This document shows positions 40,374 to 48,424 of a stretch of DNA of 64,000 nt, piece after piece. Below the pieces are notes generated by a model. The model ran no database searches. It was given only the letters and a program-made list of their open reading frames with translations, and was not told the DNA's origin. The stretch covers positions 46,591-110,590 of the forward strand of contig JAPKAY010000005.1 of NCBI GenBank assembly GCA_028825045.1, in the 5' to 3' direction. A program made the translations under genes and the position numbers. Source of the DNA: Halioglobus sp. (lineage in GTDB: Bacteria; Pseudomonadota; Gammaproteobacteria; Pseudomonadales; Halieaceae). Every line of letters begins with the position of its first letter. Position 1 is the first letter of the stretch.

Positions 40374-41144
40374 CTATATACCCACGGGAGGTGTAATCGT
40401 CGATGCGTTGTCTATCAACATTTCTGCGCCATTGATAAAGCTTGATTCTTCCGATGCCAAAAACAGTACCAGATTAGCGATATCCTCAGGCTCACACATA
40501 TTGCCAAATTTCCCGATCTCATCCAGATCTTCCTGGGTGGCTGTCTCTTTACCCATGGCCACCTTCACCACCATGGGTGTTTTTACACCGTCGGGATGTA
40601 CCGAGTTACAGCGGATGCCATTCTTCTGTTCTTTGCAGTACATCGCCACGTTTTTGGTGAGCGCACGCACGGCACCTTTGCTCGCGGTATAGGCAGACAC
40701 AAAAGACTGTCCATGAATAGCAGCAACCGATGACATGTTAATGATGGAGCCTCCTCCCGACTTGGCCATTTCAGGAATAGCATGCTTGCACCCCAGGAAA
40801 ACGCCATCGCTGTTGACTGAATTGACCAGACGCCAGGATTCCAGGGTGGTATCGACGATGCTACCCAAGGCTATAATGCCCGCATTATTGACCAGAATAT
40901 CGAGCTGACCGAACGTTTTGACCGTCGCGGCAATGACAGATTTCCAGTTTTCCTCATCTGTCACATTCAGGTGCATGAAAACCGCGTTCTCGCCGATGGC
41001 TTGTGCTACCGCTTTACCATCAGGTTCATTCATGTCTGCCACAACTACCTTGGCTCCTTCAGTGGCCAGCAAGTGTGCATCCGCTTTACCCATGCCGCTG
41101 GCAGCTCCCGTCACAATGGCTACTTTTCCGGTTACTCTACCCAT
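40374..41144 (-). CDS. 3beta/17beta-hydroxysteroid dehydrogenase-like SDR
   Basis: The 256-residue classical SDR has GAASGMG (13-19), Asp37 pointing to NAD(H), NNAG (86-89) and Ser139, Tyr152, Lys156. The segment IRCNSVHPDGVKTPM closely follows the same part of the Comamonas testosteroni 3beta/17beta-hydroxysteroid dehydrogenase (from memory). A role in oxidising a steroid or similar alicyclic alcohol is supported by a ketosteroid-isomerase-like gene 4.4 kb away. Alternatively it acts on a simple cyclic alcohol. It is followed by the EthD-like gene 22 bp downstream. Confidence 0.8.
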   Translation of the reverse strand: MGRVTGKVAIVTGAASGMGKADAHLLATEGAKVVVADMNEPDGKAVAQAIGENAVFMHLNVTDEENWKSVIAATVKTFGQLDILVNNAGIIALGSIVDTTLESWRLVNSVNSDGVFLGCKHAIPEMAKSGGGSIINMSSVAAIHGQSFVSAYTASKGAVRALTKNVAMYCKEQKNGIRCNSVHPDGVKTPMVVKVAMGKETATQEDLDEIGKFGNMCEPEDIANLVLFLASEESSFINGAEMLIDNASTITPPVGI

Positions 41145-41366
41145 AGTTTTACTCTCTCAATATGTCAGTGCCCTTTATTGACGGCAATTGCACCGTATCG
41201 AGGCTTAAGCTGCGGCCAAGTTAATCAGATGCCTCGCCCCAGCTCAAATTCCGCAAGCTGAAAAACGCCACATGGCTATCCAATTGAACCAGTCATGGCA
41301 CTCGCCAGCGCCGACACTGAGTAGTATTCTTGGCTTCTTTGTCAGCTTCACCATGGGAGAACCACA

Positions 41367-42089
41367 ATGGATCAACAGAACACAACGCCAAGACTGATTA
41401 ATTGGGCAGGTTATATCGCACTCACATTATTGTTGGTACTGCCGTTGTCCGTACTCACAGTACGTTCCGGGGCCTGGCAGCAGGGTTTGATGCTTTACGC
41501 ATTCGCCTGCCTCGGCAGTACCCTCCTCATGATCCTGTTGATCACACTGCTGTTATTGCCGCGATTTTCCACGTGGCGCAAGGGTATTTTTCAACGCGCT
41601 CTTGTTGCGCTGCCAGGTACGGCACTACTTTTAGGACTGGCCAGTGGTGGCGAGTTGCCGCAAATTCACGATATTACTACTGATACGGCGGACCCACCCC
41701 TGTTTAGCGCTGCCCCGCAACAGCGCGGTTCAAGTGCGAATTCGCTGGAGATAAACGAGGATGTAATCGCGCTACAAGTAGGTGCTTACCCCGATATGCA
41801 ATCACTCCTGACGCCGCTGCCCCTCGAAGAGGCCTTTACCCGCGCGCTACAGATAGCAGCAGAAATGGGCTGGGAGGTGTATCGTCAGGACCTCAACGCC
41901 GGCGCTATCGAAGCAGTCGACACCACGGCAATCATGTCCTTTAAGGACGATATAATTATCCGGATGCGCAGCAACGCGCAGGGGACGCTGGTAGATTTAC
42001 GCTCGGTGTCGCGCGTCGGTGAAGGCGATTTAGGCGCCAATGCCAAGCGGATTCACGCCTTTCTTGAGGCGTTCCAACGGCAGGGGTAA
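41367..42089 (+). CDS. DUF1499 membrane protein
   Basis: The 240-residue protein has two to three N-terminal membrane segments (about 12-30, 42-65 and 76-92) and a C-terminal DUF1499 domain with YPDMQSLLTPLPLEEAF and VDLRSVSRVGEGDLGANA. It starts at ATG 41367. It is divergent from the 3beta/17beta-HSD-like SDR and convergent with the next SDR. DUF1499 has no established biochemical function. Confidence 0.75.
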   Translation: MDQQNTTPRLINWAGYIALTLLLVLPLSVLTVRSGAWQQGLMLYAFACLGSTLLMILLITLLLLPRFSTWRKGIFQRALVALPGTALLLGLASGGELPQIHDITTDTADPPLFSAAPQQRGSSANSLEINEDVIALQVGAYPDMQSLLTPLPLEEAFTRALQIAAEMGWEVYRQDLNAGAIEAVDTTAIMSFKDDIIIRMRSNAQGTLVDLRSVSRVGEGDLGANAKRIHAFLEAFQRQG

Positions 42090-42191
42090 TGTACGTGTTC
42101 GGCGTACTGCGTTTCACCCCAGTTTAGTTGGGCTATTACTTCTTATGCCTCTTACCCAAGACTAGGCGCTGATCTATTCACAGCCATGTGA

Positions 42192-42941
42192 TTAGGACAG
42201 CGTCCCCCCGTCCACGCGGATATCCTCTCCCGTGATATGCACACCATCTTCAGACACCAGCATGACGATCACACCCGCGACTACCTCCGGCGACTTGGCG
42301 CCGGTCAGGGACATAATGCGCGGCATCAAATCGAAATCCATCGTCTCTGGGAAGCTTATGTTATCCGTCATTCCTGTGTTGATGTCGCCCGGACAGATAC
42401 AGTTGGCCCGCACCCCGCGCTTGGCGTATTCCACGGCGATGCTACGCGTCATGGCGAGAACGCCGCCTTTGCTTGCCGAATACGCCAGTCCGCTGGGTAG
42501 GCCTGAGAGTGCGGCGGTCGAAGCTGCGTTAACAATACTACCCTGTGTCTCCACTAAGTGCGGCAGAACCGAACGGCACAGAAACATGGTGCCAGTCAAA
42601 TTAACATCGATAACCTTCTGCCAGTGAGCGGTTTGCAGCTCCTGTGTGTCATCAAAGCGCAAAATACCCGCCATGTTGACCAAACCATCAAGGCGGGAAT
42701 AGCGGTCAACACACGCCTGGACAGTTTTCTGCACGCTGGCTTCATCGCTCACATCGCACACCCTGGCAGTTGCTTCACCGCCGTTGGCCGCAATTTCACC
42801 TGCAGTGGCCTCCACTGCTTCTGCGTTTAAATCTATACAAAATACAGACCCGCCTTCCGCTGCGATCCGCACGGCGCTCGCCTTGCCAATTCCGCTGCCG
42901 GCGCCACTCACCAGCACCACTTTTTTTGTCAATCGTTGCAT
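42192..42941 (-). CDS. SDR family NAD-type oxidoreductase
   Basis: The 249-residue classical SDR has GAGSGIG (13-19), Asp37 for NAD preference and the catalytic Ser141, Tyr154 and Lys158. The usual NNAG is VNMAG, a change seen in several catabolic SDRs. It is divergent from the acyl-CoA dehydrogenase pair, with a 277-bp region between them that may hold the regulatory sites. It probably acts on a beta-hydroxyacyl-CoA or alcohol in the same pathway; this is inferred from neighbours only. Confidence 0.85.
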   Translation of the reverse strand: MQRLTKKVVLVSGAGSGIGKASAVRIAAEGGSVFCIDLNAEAVEATAGEIAANGGEATARVCDVSDEASVQKTVQACVDRYSRLDGLVNMAGILRFDDTQELQTAHWQKVIDVNLTGTMFLCRSVLPHLVETQGSIVNAASTAALSGLPSGLAYSASKGGVLAMTRSIAVEYAKRGVRANCICPGDINTGMTDNISFPETMDFDLMPRIMSLTGAKSPEVVAGVIVMLVSEDGVHITGEDIRVDGGTLS

Positions 42942-43218
42942 TATCGTTCTCCTGAGCTCCGTCGTGCAGAATGCCCCCGGCGCACCACCCGGTCAATCTC
43001 GCCGGTACGCGGCAATAAACCGGCTCCATGTGATTGTTCACCCTGATTCTGTGTAGCGTTTTTCGTCACTTCGGGCTGACTTATTAAGCCATTGCATTGA
43101 TCTGCGCCTGATGTACCTTGAGCTGCCCCAAGCACGTCCGTATCATAAGGCATCCGGTTACTTTAGCCCGATGAAAGCCCCGGGGCGAGAACCAACCAAA
43201 CCCGTCAGGAGAGATATT

Positions 43219-44406
43219 TTGGAAGACCTGGAACAATTTCGTTTGGACGTGCGCGAATGGTTGGAGGCCAACTGTCCCGAATCTCAGCGCCAGCCAATGA
43301 CACCAGAGGAACAATACTGGGGCGGTCGGCGGGGAGAATTCCCCAGTGAAGATGCCAGGCGCTGGTTCGAGCGGATGCGCGACAAGGGTTGGACCGCGCC
43401 GGAATGGCCCACAGAATACGGTGGAGGCGGACTGACAGCGCTGGAAGGTCGCGTGCTTAAGGAAGAAATGAAGCGCATTCACGCTCGCACTCCGCTTTAC
43501 GGCATAGGCATATGGATGCTTGGCCCCGCCGTGCTGGAATACGGCAACAAAGAACAAAAAGAACAGCACATACGCGCGATTGTTAACGGCGAAACCCGTT
43601 GGGCCCAGGGTTACTCCGAGCCCGGCGCAGGTTCTGATCTGGCCAGTCTGCAATGCAAGGCAGAGGACAAAGGAGATCACTTCCTTGTTAACGGTAGTAA
43701 AATCTGGACCACCGCTGCGGATAGATGCGATTGGATTTTTTGTCTGGTGCGCACCAATCCCAATGTAAAAAAACAAGAAGGCATTAGCTTTCTATTGATC
43801 GATATGGACGATCCAGGGGTCAGTACTACACCGATTGCACTGATCAGTGGCGAATCGGAATTCTGTCAAACGTTCTTTGACGATGTGAAGGTGCCTAAAG
43901 AAAACCTTGTCGCAGAGTTGAATAAGGGCTGGTCAGTTGCCAAAGCACTCCTTGTGCATGAACGCAAACTCATGGCAGAAATGGGCAGCGATAGTCCCAG
44001 ACATATTCTGGTGCCAAACATGGCTGCACATGAGTATCTCGAATTTGAAAACGGCAAGATTGTGGATGCGCGTCTGCGCAGCGATTTGGTCGATTATGAC
44101 ATGCAGATGCAAGCAGTCGCGCTAACACATTTCCGCACCTTCGAGGAAAAGTCTGCAGGCATCCGCAGCGCCGCACCCATGGTTATGAAATATGTGGGTA
44201 CCGAAGCCGAAAAAACCAAAAGCGAACTGCTACTGGCCATTATGGGCAGCCGCGGTCTGGGCTGGGAAGGTGACGAGTTTAACGCTCAGGAAATCGACAC
44301 AGTGCGCCTATGGGCTATGTCCAAGGCCATGACCATCGCCGGCGGTAGCAGCGAAATACAGCTAAACCTGATCGCCAAAAATGTTCTCGAACTTCCACAG
44401 TCCTAG
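43219..44406 (+). CDS. Acyl-CoA dehydrogenase, first subunit of a pair
   Basis: The 395-residue protein has the acyl-CoA dehydrogenase fold: N-terminal helices, the central beta domain with QGYSEPGAGSDLAS and KIWTT, and the C-terminal helical domain with GSRGLGWEG and GGSSEIQLNLIAKNVL. The RxQFG motif of the flavin-binding helix, common in homotetrameric enzymes, is missing. The TTG at 43219 is chosen because AGGAGAG lies 5 nt upstream and it gives the usual family N-terminus; an ATG at 43171 would add a Pro/Arg-rich leader. It precedes a second, dissimilar ACAD by 11 bp, the arrangement of alpha2beta2 heteromers known from steroid side-chain degradation. Confidence 0.88.
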   Translation: MEDLEQFRLDVREWLEANCPESQRQPMTPEEQYWGGRRGEFPSEDARRWFERMRDKGWTAPEWPTEYGGGGLTALEGRVLKEEMKRIHARTPLYGIGIWMLGPAVLEYGNKEQKEQHIRAIVNGETRWAQGYSEPGAGSDLASLQCKAEDKGDHFLVNGSKIWTTAADRCDWIFCLVRTNPNVKKQEGISFLLIDMDDPGVSTTPIALISGESEFCQTFFDDVKVPKENLVAELNKGWSVAKALLVHERKLMAEMGSDSPRHILVPNMAAHEYLEFENGKIVDARLRSDLVDYDMQMQAVALTHFRTFEEKSAGIRSAAPMVMKYVGTEAEKTKSELLLAIMGSRGLGWEGDEFNAQEIDTVRLWAMSKAMTIAGGSSEIQLNLIAKNVLELPQS

Positions 44407-44417
44407 GAGCTGCGATC

Positions 44418-45557
44418 ATGGCATTGGTATTGAATGAAGAACAACGTCTGCTCCAGGACACCGCAAGGGATTTCCTGACAAGCAATGCGCCGGTAGAAGC
44501 ATTACGAATGTTGCGAGACAACAACGATGCGGTTGGCTACAGCGGGCAACTATGGCAACAAATGGCAGACATGGGGTGGGCTAGTATTATCCTACCCGAG
44601 GCCTACGGTGGTTTGGACTTCGGCTTTGTCGGATTAGGTGTGATTCTTGAGGAATCAGGCCGTACACTTACGGCCTCTCCCCTGTTTGCCTCCGCAGTGG
44701 TCGGTGCGAGCGCGCTGCTTCTGGGCGGCAGTGAGGCGCACAAACAAACGCTGTTACCCGCAATAGCGAGCGGAAAACTCACACTCGCGCTGGCGCTGGA
44801 GGAATCTCACCACCACCGACCGACACATATCGCCACCACAGCCGAAAAACAGGGCGATTCTTTTCTGCTAAATGGCCGTAAGCGGTTTGTACTCGATGGC
44901 CACAGCGCCGACAAATTGATCGTGGTAGCACGCTCCTCGGGCGCAGAGAGTGACAACCAAGGTCTAAGCCTGTTCTTGGTTGATCGAACAACGTCCGGCG
45001 TGACATGCCAGCGCACCGTGTTAATGGACAGTCGCAATGCCTCCAATATCCAGTTCGAGAATGTGGTGGTTCCCGCCACCGATTTGTTGGGAGACGCAGA
45101 CGAAGGCTGGAAGATTCTGGAACCGCTGCTGGATAGAGGACGCGTGGCCATTGCGGCTGAAATGATGGGCTACTCCCTGGAGGCCTTCGATCGCACTGTA
45201 GCCTACCTCAAGGAGCGGGAGCAGTTCGGTGCGTTGATCGGCTCATTCCAAGCACTGCAACACCGCAAAGCACATATGCAGTCCGAGCTGGAGCTGTGCC
45301 GATCGGTACTTTTGCAGGCGCTGTCCGCCGTTGACGATTCGCCTGAGGATCTGCCCATGCTGGCGAGCCTGGCCAAAACAAAATTGAATGAACTGGTTAA
45401 GCTAGTTACCAACGAAGCTGTACAAATGCACGGTGGTATCGGAGTGACTGATGAGCTCGAAATTGGCTTCTTTCTGAAGCGAGCCCGGGTTGCCATACAA
45501 ATTTTTGGTGACACTGGCTATCATAAGGATCGCTACGCTACATTATGTGGCTACTGA
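44418..45557 (+). CDS. Acyl-CoA dehydrogenase, second subunit of a pair
   Basis: The 379-residue protein has the ACAD fold with the flavin motif REQFG (YLKEREQFGALIGSFQ), the Gln-His pair nearby and GGIGVTDE, whose Glu aligns with the catalytic base position of short/medium-chain enzymes. Its beta domain is more divergent, with LALEESHHHRPTH instead of the usual serine-rich substrate loop. It starts 11 bp after the first subunit, so both are made together. A steroid, bile acid or terpenoid acyl-CoA is a plausible substrate. Confidence 0.88.
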   Translation: MALVLNEEQRLLQDTARDFLTSNAPVEALRMLRDNNDAVGYSGQLWQQMADMGWASIILPEAYGGLDFGFVGLGVILEESGRTLTASPLFASAVVGASALLLGGSEAHKQTLLPAIASGKLTLALALEESHHHRPTHIATTAEKQGDSFLLNGRKRFVLDGHSADKLIVVARSSGAESDNQGLSLFLVDRTTSGVTCQRTVLMDSRNASNIQFENVVVPATDLLGDADEGWKILEPLLDRGRVAIAAEMMGYSLEAFDRTVAYLKEREQFGALIGSFQALQHRKAHMQSELELCRSVLLQALSAVDDSPEDLPMLASLAKTKLNELVKLVTNEAVQMHGGIGVTDELEIGFFLKRARVAIQIFGDTGYHKDRYATLCGY

Positions 45558-45573
45558 CAACGAGGGTAGAAAT

Positions 45574-45933
45574 ATGGAAGCCAACACTATGATCGCAATG
45601 GTCCACAAATACGTGGAAGCATTCGACAAACAGGATATAAACATAATTAAAGAGATTTACTCTGAAGATGCCATTGTTGAGGACCCAGTGGGTACGGACG
45701 TGCACGTTGGAATTGATTCGGTCTGTGCGTTTTACGAAGGCGCTTTGAAATCAGGTGCCAAACTCGTCCTCAGCGGAGACCCCCGCTGCAGTGGCAATGC
45801 CGTTGCCTTTCCCTTTCAGGTACAAATGCCAGGCATCACTATTGATATCATCGATGTATTTGAGTTTAACGCAGATGGCAGGGTCAACAGCATGAAAGCG
45901 TACTGGAGTGACGGCAATATGAAGTCAACTTAA
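45574..45933 (+). CDS. Ketosteroid isomerase-like SnoaL/NTF2 protein
   Basis: The 119-residue protein has the length and fold pattern of delta5-3-ketosteroid isomerase. Its general base Asp37 (VEDPVG) and the oxyanion-hole residues Tyr13 (KYVEAF) and Asp94 (IIDVFEF) line up with Asp38, Tyr14 and Asp99 (usual numbering) of the Comamonas enzyme. It should move a double bond from the 5-6 to the 4-5 position of a 3-keto-delta5-steroid, or a related substrate. The ATG at 45574 has GAGGG 8 nt upstream; it starts 16 bp after the second ACAD gene. This is the strongest single pointer to steroid metabolism in the window. An unspecialised SnoaL-like protein remains the alternative. Confidence 0.75.
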   Translation: MEANTMIAMVHKYVEAFDKQDINIIKEIYSEDAIVEDPVGTDVHVGIDSVCAFYEGALKSGAKLVLSGDPRCSGNAVAFPFQVQMPGITIDIIDVFEFNADGRVNSMKAYWSDGNMKST

Positions 45934-46097
45934 TGCCGGGAGAATTGCCTCATCGACGCATTTATTAACACATCACGCCTTCCATTGTGCTTCAGTTGCA
46001 TTGCGGGGAACGACAAATATTTGAATAAGCTTTGCTTTAAGTTATGCGGAGATCGTTTGCGGCTCGGGCGCTCCAGCCAAAAGAGACTTGCTCATTC

Positions 46098-46262
46098 TCA
46101 GGACTGATCGAAGGTCGCGGCGAAACGCTCTATCCACTCCAATGCGGCCTCATCAGAACTGATGTTACGCCCGCTCTCACGAAGCATCACTTGTCGGTAA
46201 TGCAGTATTTGCCGGCACTGCTCTTCCATGCGCACCCTGAAAGCATCCTGCCCCGACAGCAT
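46098..46262 (-). CDS. Small conserved-looking protein of unknown function
   Basis: This 54-residue helical protein ends in GRNISSDEAALEWIERFAATF, a motif (DEAAxxWIExxA) I recognise from many short gammaproteobacterial proteins of unknown role. The start may be the ATG at 46262 or a GTG at 46295 (65 residues). It stands alone on the minus strand in a 500-bp region without other convincing genes. Domain and function are unknown. Confidence 0.5.
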   Translation of the reverse strand: MLSGQDAFRVRMEEQCRQILHYRQVMLRESGRNISSDEAALEWIERFAATFDQS

Positions 46263-46451
46263 CTCTATTGTGCTATTTGCGATCCCACTAGACACATGTT
46301 TCTCACGCTTTGCCTTGTTGCTCTATTCATAGCATCACTTGGCAGAAAAAACAGGTGCATTGCCCGGACGATGTGAAGGAATGCACAGAATTAGTCGGGT
46401 TTAACAGTGGTTTGTGCAATATTACCGGCCGATTGTAACTACGAGCGACAG

Positions 46452-46913
46452 TTACAGCGTCCTCATTGAGATGCGCAAAATTATGGGTTCGGCCGAGAGG
46501 GTAAAGACTGCCTCTTCATAACTTGGCGGCCCGAAATTCCATACCGCATTATTGGACCAGGCTACTGGCTCTTGAGGCTTACCCATAAAGTTGCTATCTA
46601 ATTCACCATTGTCATCCACATCGAAAAATACAGCCAGCGCATAGTCCCCGAGCGGCAACTGAAGCTCGGTTCGAACGAGTTCCCCATCCAGCGCATCTGC
46701 AATAGAGATTCTTTTACCGATCACAGTTTCTTCACTTCGCCAGGCCGAATCGGAGTCATAGACCGAGATATAGAGGTTACCGGTCTCGTCTTTGAGGCCA
46801 GCGATCTCGACCATCAAAATACCGGTCAGCTCATCGGCTGACGCAGCCTGCCAGGCCAATATCGAAATAAGTAACGACAATGTAAGAACTGCGCGCTGCG
46901 AAAAAACCCTCAT
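46452..46913 (-). CDS. DUF2141 exported protein
   Basis: The 153-residue secreted protein has a Sec signal peptide (to about ASA, residue 26) and a beta-sandwich like transthyretin/carboxypeptidase-regulatory folds, with DUF2141 hallmarks GNLYISVYDSD and LPLGDYALAVFFDVDDNGELDSNFMGKP. The ATG at 46913 has AGGAAG 5 nt upstream. DUF2141 proteins are usually periplasmic or outer-membrane accessory proteins with no assigned activity. Confidence 0.8.
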   Translation of the reverse strand: MRVFSQRAVLTLSLLISILAWQAASADELTGILMVEIAGLKDETGNLYISVYDSDSAWRSEETVIGKRISIADALDGELVRTELQLPLGDYALAVFFDVDDNGELDSNFMGKPQEPVAWSNNAVWNFGPPSYEEAVFTLSAEPIILRISMRTL

Positions 46914-47103
46914 AGTCCTTCCTCGGCAATAAAAAAACAGCATAACGCAAAAGTGTAATGCCTTCAGCAATACGCACACTAGAACCGGGAAGATATCAAA
47001 AAGTGCAGAAATGGCTGGGGCTCCGCAAAGTGGACAAGCCTGCCAGACCCCTCAGTTTTAAATCTAAAGTGAAAAAATCACGAACATTTCTAGCTCCGTG
47101 AGA

Positions 47104-47131
47104 TTGCACCGTCAAAAAAATTCGTTATGAT
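47104..47131 (+). promoter_or_regulatory. Near-consensus sigma-70 promoter
   Basis: TTGCAC (47104-47109) and TATGAT (47126-47131) are separated by 16 nt. The start would be near 47138. Downstream lie a terminator-like hairpin (47178-47196) and the small gene at 47317. Confidence 0.55.
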
Positions 47132-47137
47132 ATGCCG

Positions 47138-47196
47138 CGCTGGCACACGGGTTGAAACGTGATCTCTGCGAAACCTGAAAACCGTGCGGTTTTTTT
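47138..47196 (+). ncRNA. Candidate short leader or small RNA
   Basis: From the predicted start near 47138 to the T run is about 60 nt. It contains CACG/CGTG pairing (near 47147-47162) and the terminator hairpin. It could be an sRNA or an attenuator leader of the gene at 47317. I find no match to a known family and base the call only on the promoter-terminator pair. Confidence 0.35.
47178..47196 (+). terminator. Terminator-like hairpin in a 5' leader
   Basis: AAAACC (47178-47183) pairs with GGTTTT (47188-47193) around GTGC, followed by T to 47196. An alternative AAACC upstream (47171-47175) could compete for the same 3' arm. Confidence 0.55.
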
Positions 47197-47316
47197 CTGA
47201 ATTGCACATCAACAGGTCGCCTTGAATCCTACTCGCACCGTATCGGTGCATTCGGATACCACTTTCGCGTACTTGCAACGTCGATTTACCACATCATTGG
47301 GATAGGAGATTATACG

Positions 47317-47592
47317 ATGCAAACACAGGACTTGCCTGGCAGCCGCATTCGCCGAACCGTCAACGATCTGGTCATGGCGGAAATGTTTCTGGTACAGGCT
47401 ACCATCGAGAGCGCCACGGCCATCGGTGAAGGTATTGAAGAGTTGGGCAAACAAATCGCTGATCGCAACGAAACCGGACAGACCTCATGGGAATCTCTTT
47501 CACAGGTGCTGCAACGTATTAGTGATGAGGCGTTAGAACCCTATACTACCCGGTACAAGTACTTTAAGGACATGATCGGTAGCGATTCCTAA
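47317..47592 (+). CDS. Small helical hypothetical protein
   Basis: The 91-residue soluble protein is mostly helical (RTVNDLVMAEMFLVQATIES), with no signal or membrane segment. A clear ribosome site (TAGGAGA) precedes ATG 47317. It follows a leader with a promoter and a possible attenuator. I do not recognise the family. Confidence 0.65.
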   Translation: MQTQDLPGSRIRRTVNDLVMAEMFLVQATIESATAIGEGIEELGKQIADRNETGQTSWESLSQVLQRISDEALEPYTTRYKYFKDMIGSDS

Positions 47593-47694
47593 TTACCTGC
47601 CTCCAACAATGTCCCGCAGTGACAGCGGAAGGCTTTTCACTCAACCTGTAAATTACAGTACACTATCCCCCTATTTAACCCTCTGGCAAACACT

Positions 47695-48099
47695 ATGTCA
47701 CTTGGCACCTGGGATCCAAAAGCCGACCCGACAGACAACACGTCCCTTTTGCAACCTGGTCTCCTCCGCCAACTGATAGAGTACGACAAGGAAGATCAGT
47801 TAGCGCAGCTGGAACGTTTGCTGGACGAGGCAGACAAGCAGCGTCTTGCCGGCCTGATGCACGTAGACCACAACGAGTGGCGAGACGCAGCCGTTTCTCT
47901 TTCCGAGGAAGACCTGTTACACCTCATCCGTTTTTTTGCCGTGGCAGAGAATCTCCCGGGGTGGGAAGCGGGGGCAGACTCTCCGGTGATTCCCCTGGCA
48001 AAGATGTTACGTCAGCGAGGCGCGCGTCTGGATAAACCGCTGTTGCAGTGGCTGCGAACGGTCAGCGACAACCGCTACCTGCCCTACGGCCCGCTGTAA
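47695..48099 (+). CDS. Conserved hypothetical protein
   Basis: This 134-residue soluble helical protein is acidic. It has the segments LERLLDEADKQRLAGLMHVDH and LIRFFAVAENLPGWEAG, which look like one compact conserved domain, and the ending DNRYLPYGPL. It lies 102 bp after the 91-residue gene and is convergent with the DUF1244 gene (14 bp). The function is unknown. Confidence 0.65.
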   Translation: MSLGTWDPKADPTDNTSLLQPGLLRQLIEYDKEDQLAQLERLLDEADKQRLAGLMHVDHNEWRDAAVSLSEEDLLHLIRFFAVAENLPGWEAGADSPVIPLAKMLRQRGARLDKPLLQWLRTVSDNRYLPYGPL

Positions 48100-48113
48100 A
48101 CGCTGGTTCCACT

Positions 48114-48392
48114 TTACTTTTTATCGAAGGCGCCCATCTGCTCAGCAGTCGCCGGCGTCTGGTATTTCTCCTTCCATTGCTCATAAGGCATGCCGTACAC
48201 CCGCTCCCTGGCCTGGTCGTAATCCAATTCCTGCCCGGCGTCTTCGGCAGCCGCCAGGTACCATTTGGACAGACAATTCCGGCAGAAGCCCGCCAGGTTC
48301 ATCAGCTCGATATTCTGAACGTCTTTATGAGTATCCAGATGTTCCAGCAGGCGGCGAAATACCGCCGCTTCAATTTCGTCCGTATCGGTCAT
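48114..48392 (-). CDS. DUF1244 domain protein
   Basis: The 92-residue protein has the family hallmark MNLAGFCRNCLSKWY and the C-terminal RERVYGMPYEQWK. The two cysteines (CRNC) may bind metal. DUF1244 proteins are common in gammaproteobacteria and have no known role. ATG start at 48392; it sits 32 bp downstream of the SDR at 48425 on the same strand, so they may be co-transcribed. Confidence 0.85.
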   Translation of the reverse strand: MTDTDEIEAAVFRRLLEHLDTHKDVQNIELMNLAGFCRNCLSKWYLAAAEDAGQELDYDQARERVYGMPYEQWKEKYQTPATAEQMGAFDKK

Positions 48393-48424
48393 ACTATTAG
48401 TGCTCCGTTCATTGCATCAACTGA

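Larger units (their letters stand above)
46914..47316. other. 403-bp gene-free stretch with a promoter and a terminator-like hairpin
   Basis: The stretch holds a near-consensus sigma-70 promoter (47104-47131) and a hairpin with a T run (47178-47196), described separately, then 120 bp before the small gene at 47317. Between 46914 and 47100 I see nothing beyond the probable promoter of the DUF2141 gene. Confidence 0.5.

Noticed and set aside
46044..46376. 110-codon open frame on the plus strand
   Set aside because: No ribosome site, unlikely composition, and it covers the better small gene on the minus strand.
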